The notes under the pieces were generated by a model, which had not been told where the DNA came from, did not search any database, and saw only the letters and a program-made list of their open reading frames with translations. Below, piece by piece: positions 60,737-64,000 of a stretch of DNA of 64,000 nt (the stretch's first letter is position 1; each line of letters opens with the position of its first letter). The position numbers and the translations under genes are program-made. Source of the stretch: CAKZNE01 sp040222435 (lineage in GTDB: Bacteria > Bacteroidota > Bacteroidia > Flavobacteriales > Schleiferiaceae); contig OZ243107.1 in NCBI GenBank assembly GCA_965212245.1, forward strand, positions 1,302,001-1,366,000, written 5' to 3'.

Positions 60737-62496
60737 AGCTTGCTTTCTATTTGAGTGATCAGCTGAGCAGTTTCCTCATAATCCGTATGCGGGTCTGAAA
60801 CGCCTGCGGAGGTAAAACGCGCCAGTTCCGCACGGTTCATCATATCAATGGTGCGGGCGGCTAACGATTCTTCAATATTACGGGTCAGCAATTCTTCACG
60901 AATAATGTCCTTGCTCATTTTACTTTGCGCGATGTTGAAACGATCTGAAAAATAACCCCATAAGGCAGTGGATAAGGCATTGTAAAAAGCATCCTGCTCA
61001 TGGGCCTGTAATTTTTGGTGGGCTTCCTTCAGGTGTTTTCGGGCCACTTTTCCGGCTTTTGTCTGACGCATTTTGGCTACATCGGTTTGACGGTTGCTCA
61101 CCGCAAAGAAAAACAGAAGCATTCCGGCCATACCAATACCCAAGCCCCCTGCCATACCATAAAATAAGGTGGAACCTAAAAAAGAATCACCCACACGGCT
61201 AAAGGTGCCGGGATCAGTTTTAATGTATAGAATATCTTTCCCTATAAAGTTGACATCTTCCTGCGGAGAGGCAGCAATGCCACCAGTATTGCTTTGGCCT
61301 GGCTGGGCTGGTGCCCCAGTGACTTTCACCTCAAATTCTTCAGAGCTAAGGGTTTCGTAACGTTCGGTACGCGGATCAAAATAGGAGAATTTTACCGGAG
61401 GTATTTTGTAGGTGCCTCCATAACGGGGGATCAGCAAGTATTCAAAGGTCTTACTTCCCTTCATGCCAAAGGCCCCGATATTTATCTTTTCAGCAAACTT
61501 AGGGTCATAGGCTTCGAAGGCATTGGGTATCTCAGGCGCAGGAATATCAACCAGTTTCAGGTTTCCATCCCCTTTCACGGTGATCTTAAGGGTTACAGAC
61601 TCATTGGCAGAAAGTTCTTTCCGGCTAAGGCTTACATCCATGGTGTACTGCCCTACGGCTCCCCCAAAATTGGAAGGTTTGCCAGCCTCTGGCAGGGGCT
61701 TCACTTTAATAGAAGGAAAATTTTCCGAAGCCGTTTGATTAATGGTTTGGGTAACCCTGCGCCCAAAAAAGTCGCGCCTGTTACTGGGTACCTGTGTGGG
61801 AATACGTACTTCTACCAGCCCGGGGCGCATAGTGCCACTGCGCTGGGGAATAAGTACCACCTGCCGTATAACCCCGGTGGTATAAGTTTCACCCTGGTAG
61901 GTATCCCGATTTGTATTGATGCGTTTGATCTCCACATTGTCTTTATAGAAACCGGTGAAATCCGGCTCATCAAGTAATTCGGGCCTGCCGATATCGGTTT
62001 TGAAGTATAGTTTATAGGAGGCCACCAAGGGTTCACCCTGATATACACTGGTTTTAGAAGAGAGGATACGCAGAAAAGCGTTGGAGGCGGCCACGCTATA
62101 CGGATCATTAGGGTCTTCTGCGCGTGGACTACCTTTTTGTACGGTTATGGTGAGCGGTTTTGTCCGGTAGGTTTCTCCATCCACCTCAATACTGGCGGGG
62201 CCTATTTCATAAGTTCCTTCATTACGGGGCTGTAATACGTAACTGTAACTCACGTTAAAGCGCATCCCGTAATTATCCATATAGCTGGAGTAAGAGGTAT
62301 TGGGCCCCCCCAATACACGGAAACCGTCAAAGCCGGGTGCCTGAAAATTATTGCCTTTGGAGTTTACTTTAAACTCTACCGTAAACTGCTCGTTCCTGCC
62401 TACCGTGGTGCGGTTGGCATTTGCTTTAAAGCTGATTTGGGCCTTACTCTGGGCCAGGCTTAGTATCAGTGTTATGACCAGTAGTATTCGTTGCAT
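60733..62496 (-). CDS. batD: BatD: oxygen tolerance protein
   Basis: From the ATG at 62496 the protein is 587 residues with a signal peptide (AQSKAQ). The longer frame upstream to 62547 overlaps batC coding and is rejected. It has repeated beta-sandwich domains (for example NRTTVGRNEQFTVEF, then KELSANESVTLKITVKG) and two C-terminal membrane-helix regions, as in BatD. Spacing is one base to batC and a four-base overlap with batE, so the operon order is batB, batC, batD, batE. Confidence 0.9.
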   Translation of the reverse strand: MQRILLVITLILSLAQSKAQISFKANANRTTVGRNEQFTVEFKVNSKGNNFQAPGFDGFRVLGGPNTSYSSYMDNYGMRFNVSYSYVLQPRNEGTYEIGPASIEVDGETYRTKPLTITVQKGSPRAEDPNDPYSVAASNAFLRILSSKTSVYQGEPLVASYKLYFKTDIGRPELLDEPDFTGFYKDNVEIKRINTNRDTYQGETYTTGVIRQVVLIPQRSGTMRPGLVEVRIPTQVPSNRRDFFGRRVTQTINQTASENFPSIKVKPLPEAGKPSNFGGAVGQYTMDVSLSRKELSANESVTLKITVKGDGNLKLVDIPAPEIPNAFEAYDPKFAEKINIGAFGMKGSKTFEYLLIPRYGGTYKIPPVKFSYFDPRTERYETLSSEEFEVKVTGAPAQPGQSNTGGIAASPQEDVNFIGKDILYIKTDPGTFSRVGDSFLGSTLFYGMAGGLGIGMAGMLLFFFAVSNRQTDVAKMRQTKAGKVARKHLKEAHQKLQAHEQDAFYNALSTALWGYFSDRFNIAQSKMSKDIIREELLTRNIEESLAARTIDMMNRAELARFTSAGVSDPHTDYEETAQLITQIESKL

Positions 62497-62497
62497 G

Positions 62498-63292
62498 TTA
62501 CCAGTCTTTATCCGTTTTAATGGGTTTCGTTTTAATTTTTTCCTCATTCAGTTTTTTCTGAATATCCTGCTCATCACGACTCAGGGCTTCCAGCAAGCGT
62601 TGTGCGTCTTCCCGTGATATCTTGTCTGGTTGCGGAGCCTTTCCTTTTTGTTGTTCGTCCTTAGGATCATCAGGCTTGGATTCATTTTTATCCTGCTCTT
62701 TGGGGTCACCTTTCTGATTTTGGTCTTTATTCTCTCCCTGCTGATCTTTATTTTCCTGCTCCTGGTTTTTTTGGTCTTTCTGGTTTTCGTTTTCCTGCTC
62801 CTTTTTATCCTGCTTCTCCTGGTCCTTATTCTGTTGATCTTGCTGTTGATCCTGGTTTTGCTGTTGTTGTTGCTGCATTTTCAATGCCCTGGCCAGATTG
62901 TGACGGGTTTCACTATCCTGCGGATTCAATTTCATGGAGTTTTTATAAGCATCAATAGCCTTGTCCAGCTTTTTTTGTTCTATAAAAGTGTTTCCCAGGT
63001 TATGATAAGCCTGAGCCCTTATTTTGGGATCGGAGCTCATTTCAGCCGATTTACGGTATTGTGCTTCTGCTTCTTCCCAGCGTTTTTGACGGTATAAGGA
63101 GTTGGCCAGGTTATAAGTGCCCTCTACAGGTTTTTCATTTTCATCCAGTGATTTACGATAGGCCACCTCTGCCTCGGTAAACTCTCCGCTGGCGTAGGCA
63201 TCATTACCACGATTTACCTCATCGCGATAACTCTGACCATAGGCCAGTGTGCCTGCTATTATGAGTATGATGCTACTTAGAATCCTCTTCAT
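62498..63292 (-). CDS. batC: BatC: TPR protein with Gln/Lys/Asp-rich linker
   Basis: From the ATG at 63292 the protein is 264 residues; the open frame extends to 63427 but that part overlaps BatB coding. It has a signal peptide (TLAYGQ), three TPR motifs (NRGNDAYASGEFTEAEVAY, SLYRQKRWEEAEAQYRKSAEMS, AYHNLGNTFIEQKKLDKAI), then an extreme low-complexity linker of Gln, Lys, Glu, Asp and Asn (about 135-230) and a short helical tail. This is the BatC layout. It overlaps the batB end by 20 bases, a coupling overlap. Confidence 0.9.
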   Translation of the reverse strand: MKRILSSIILIIAGTLAYGQSYRDEVNRGNDAYASGEFTEAEVAYRKSLDENEKPVEGTYNLANSLYRQKRWEEAEAQYRKSAEMSSDPKIRAQAYHNLGNTFIEQKKLDKAIDAYKNSMKLNPQDSETRHNLARALKMQQQQQQNQDQQQDQQNKDQEKQDKKEQENENQKDQKNQEQENKDQQGENKDQNQKGDPKEQDKNESKPDDPKDEQQKGKAPQPDKISREDAQRLLEALSRDEQDIQKKLNEEKIKTKPIKTDKDW

Positions 63293-64000
63293 TGTCAAAA
63301 AGGTTGAGTCTTTTAAACCATTGGGTTTTACGTTCCAAAACAAAAACATCCAATACCAGGAAAAGGAGAGCGAGCCCCAGAAACCATTGAAACTGGTCTT
63401 CATAGTCTGAAAACACCTGGCTTTCAAACTCCTTTTTCTCCATATCCGCCACAGTGTCCATCAAAAATTTTACCACCTGGCGGGTATTACTTCCGTTTAC
63501 ATACTGTCCGTTAGACTGGCTGGCAATCTCTTTCAGAATATCAGTTTGCAATTGCGAAACTACCACTTCATTCTGATCATCTCTTTTGTAACCAATACGA
63601 TATCCATTTCGCATATCAGGAATGGGGGCACCCTTGGCTGTACCCACCCCTACAGTGAGTATGGTTATTCCGTTTTCCTTAGCCTTCTCAGTAGCCTGCT
63701 GGTAACCTTCCTCGTGATCTTCGCCATCACTCAGGATAACCAGCACCCGGTTTTTTTGATCCTCATCATCAAAATATTCGGTGGCCAGTTCAATAGCTTC
63801 AGCAATGGCGGTTCCCTGGGTAGGGATGATATCGGTGTCTACAGATTTAAGAAATAAGCGGGCAGCGCCATAATCAGTAGTAATGGGTAACTGTGGATAA
63901 GCCTGGCCTGCGTATATAATGATCCCGATACGATCACTCACCAGTTCGTCAAGCGTGCGTGAAATCAGTTGCTTGGCTTTTTCCAGGCGGTTAGGCTGAA
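63273..64000 (-). CDS. batB: BatB: von Willebrand factor A domain protein, N-terminus beyond window
   Basis: The minus-strand frame runs in from the window edge (upstream codons read QPNRLEKAKQLISRTL), so the apparent start at 63941 is internal. The VWA domain has SDGEDHEEGYQQ as the MIDAS-linked part and TQGTAI as the threonine motif. A C-terminal membrane helix (near FLGLALLFLVLDVFVLE) follows. This is BatB, the anchoring VWA protein of the aerotolerance operon. The first MIDAS motif and N-terminal helices lie outside the window. Confidence 0.9.
   Translation of the reverse strand, partial: QPNRLEKAKQLISRTLDELVSDRIGIIIYAGQAYPQLPITTDYGAARLFLKSVDTDIIPTQGTAIAEAIELATEYFDDEDQKNRVLVILSDGEDHEEGYQQATEKAKENGITILTVGVGTAKGAPIPDMRNGYRIGYKRDDQNEVVVSQLQTDILKEIASQSNGQYVNGSNTRQVVKFLMDTVADMEKKEFESQVFSDYEDQFQWFLGLALLFLVLDVFVLERKTQWFKRLNLFDNEEDSK

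Noticed and set aside
62630..63097. 155-codon Leu/Ile-rich frame resembling a membrane protein
   Set aside because: It is the antisense of the Gln/Lys/Glu/Asp-rich BatC linker; those codons read as Leu, Phe and Ile on the other strand, so hydrophobicity is an artefact.

Overview
The window looks like chromosomal DNA of a marine-type Bacteroidota bacterium, most likely a Flavobacteriales/Cryomorphaceae-like or related lineage. Three secreted proteins end in type IX secretion (T9SS) sorting domains with a YPNP-type start. The window also holds a BatB-BatC-BatD-BatE aerotolerance operon, a SecA with the long Bacteroidota insertion and no zinc tail, several lipoproteins and PorT-like barrels, and -7 promoter boxes of the form TAnnTTTG. 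Lineage is inferred from gene content only. There is no rRNA, no prophage, no insertion sequence and no CRISPR array. The single RNA gene found is tRNA-Ala(GGC). Most genes are housekeeping or common accessory genes in short operons, very tightly packed.

Layout. 1-2.1 kb: truncated tail-collar (Mdp-like) protein, a formyltransferase and an Asp/Asn beta-hydroxylase. 2.2-10 kb: lipoproteins, a RidA-type deaminase, a GH16-like lipoprotein, a ligase-associated exonuclease and a cation/proton antiporter. 10.2-12.8 kb: an aquaporin translationally coupled to a Cys-tailed small ORF, cobalamin adenosyltransferase, a DUF2795 protein and YceI. 13-19.3 kb: secA, a coiled-coil lipoprotein, then an ECF sigma factor with a membrane-anchored beta-barrel partner. 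19.4-29.7 kb: DUF547, an aminotransferase, an ABC-F ATPase, and an operon of ABC ATPase, atypical SDR, YdeI-like protein and 2-aminomuconic semialdehyde dehydrogenase, followed by a JmjC-like oxygenase. 30.3-32.7 kb: AI-2E-type permease, OM barrel, 50-residue membrane peptide and macrodomain protein.

32.8-39.1 kb: T9SS serine hydrolase, RmuC, MarC, sterol desaturase, two lipoproteins and tRNA-Ala. 39.2-41.5 kb: small membrane and metal-domain-like proteins, a zinc-independent alcohol dehydrogenase-like enzyme and a DUF6326 protein. 41.6-44.1 kb: a YtrA-like GntR/ABC operon with a clear dyad operator in front of it. 44.4-46.6 kb: M43-like protease with duplicated MAM-like domains. 46.7-54.9 kb: TonB and a regulatory island of a CHAT-TPR protease-like protein, an ECF sigma factor with its TPR anti-sigma factor, a small membrane protein, and a divergent pair ending in a 730-residue protein of unknown family. 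55-58 kb: second M43 protease and a tail-fibre-like secreted protein. 58.2-64 kb: dGTPase, DoxX, then batE, batD, batC and partial batB on the minus strand.

The most unusual parts are the CHAT/ECF/730-residue island, the Cys-tailed ORF coupled to the aquaporin, the dyad operator of the GntR/ABC operon, a perfect 15-bp inverted repeat bracketing the start codon of the AI-2E-type permease gene, and the ECF sigma factor whose partner joins an anti-sigma-like N-terminus to an outer-membrane-type barrel.
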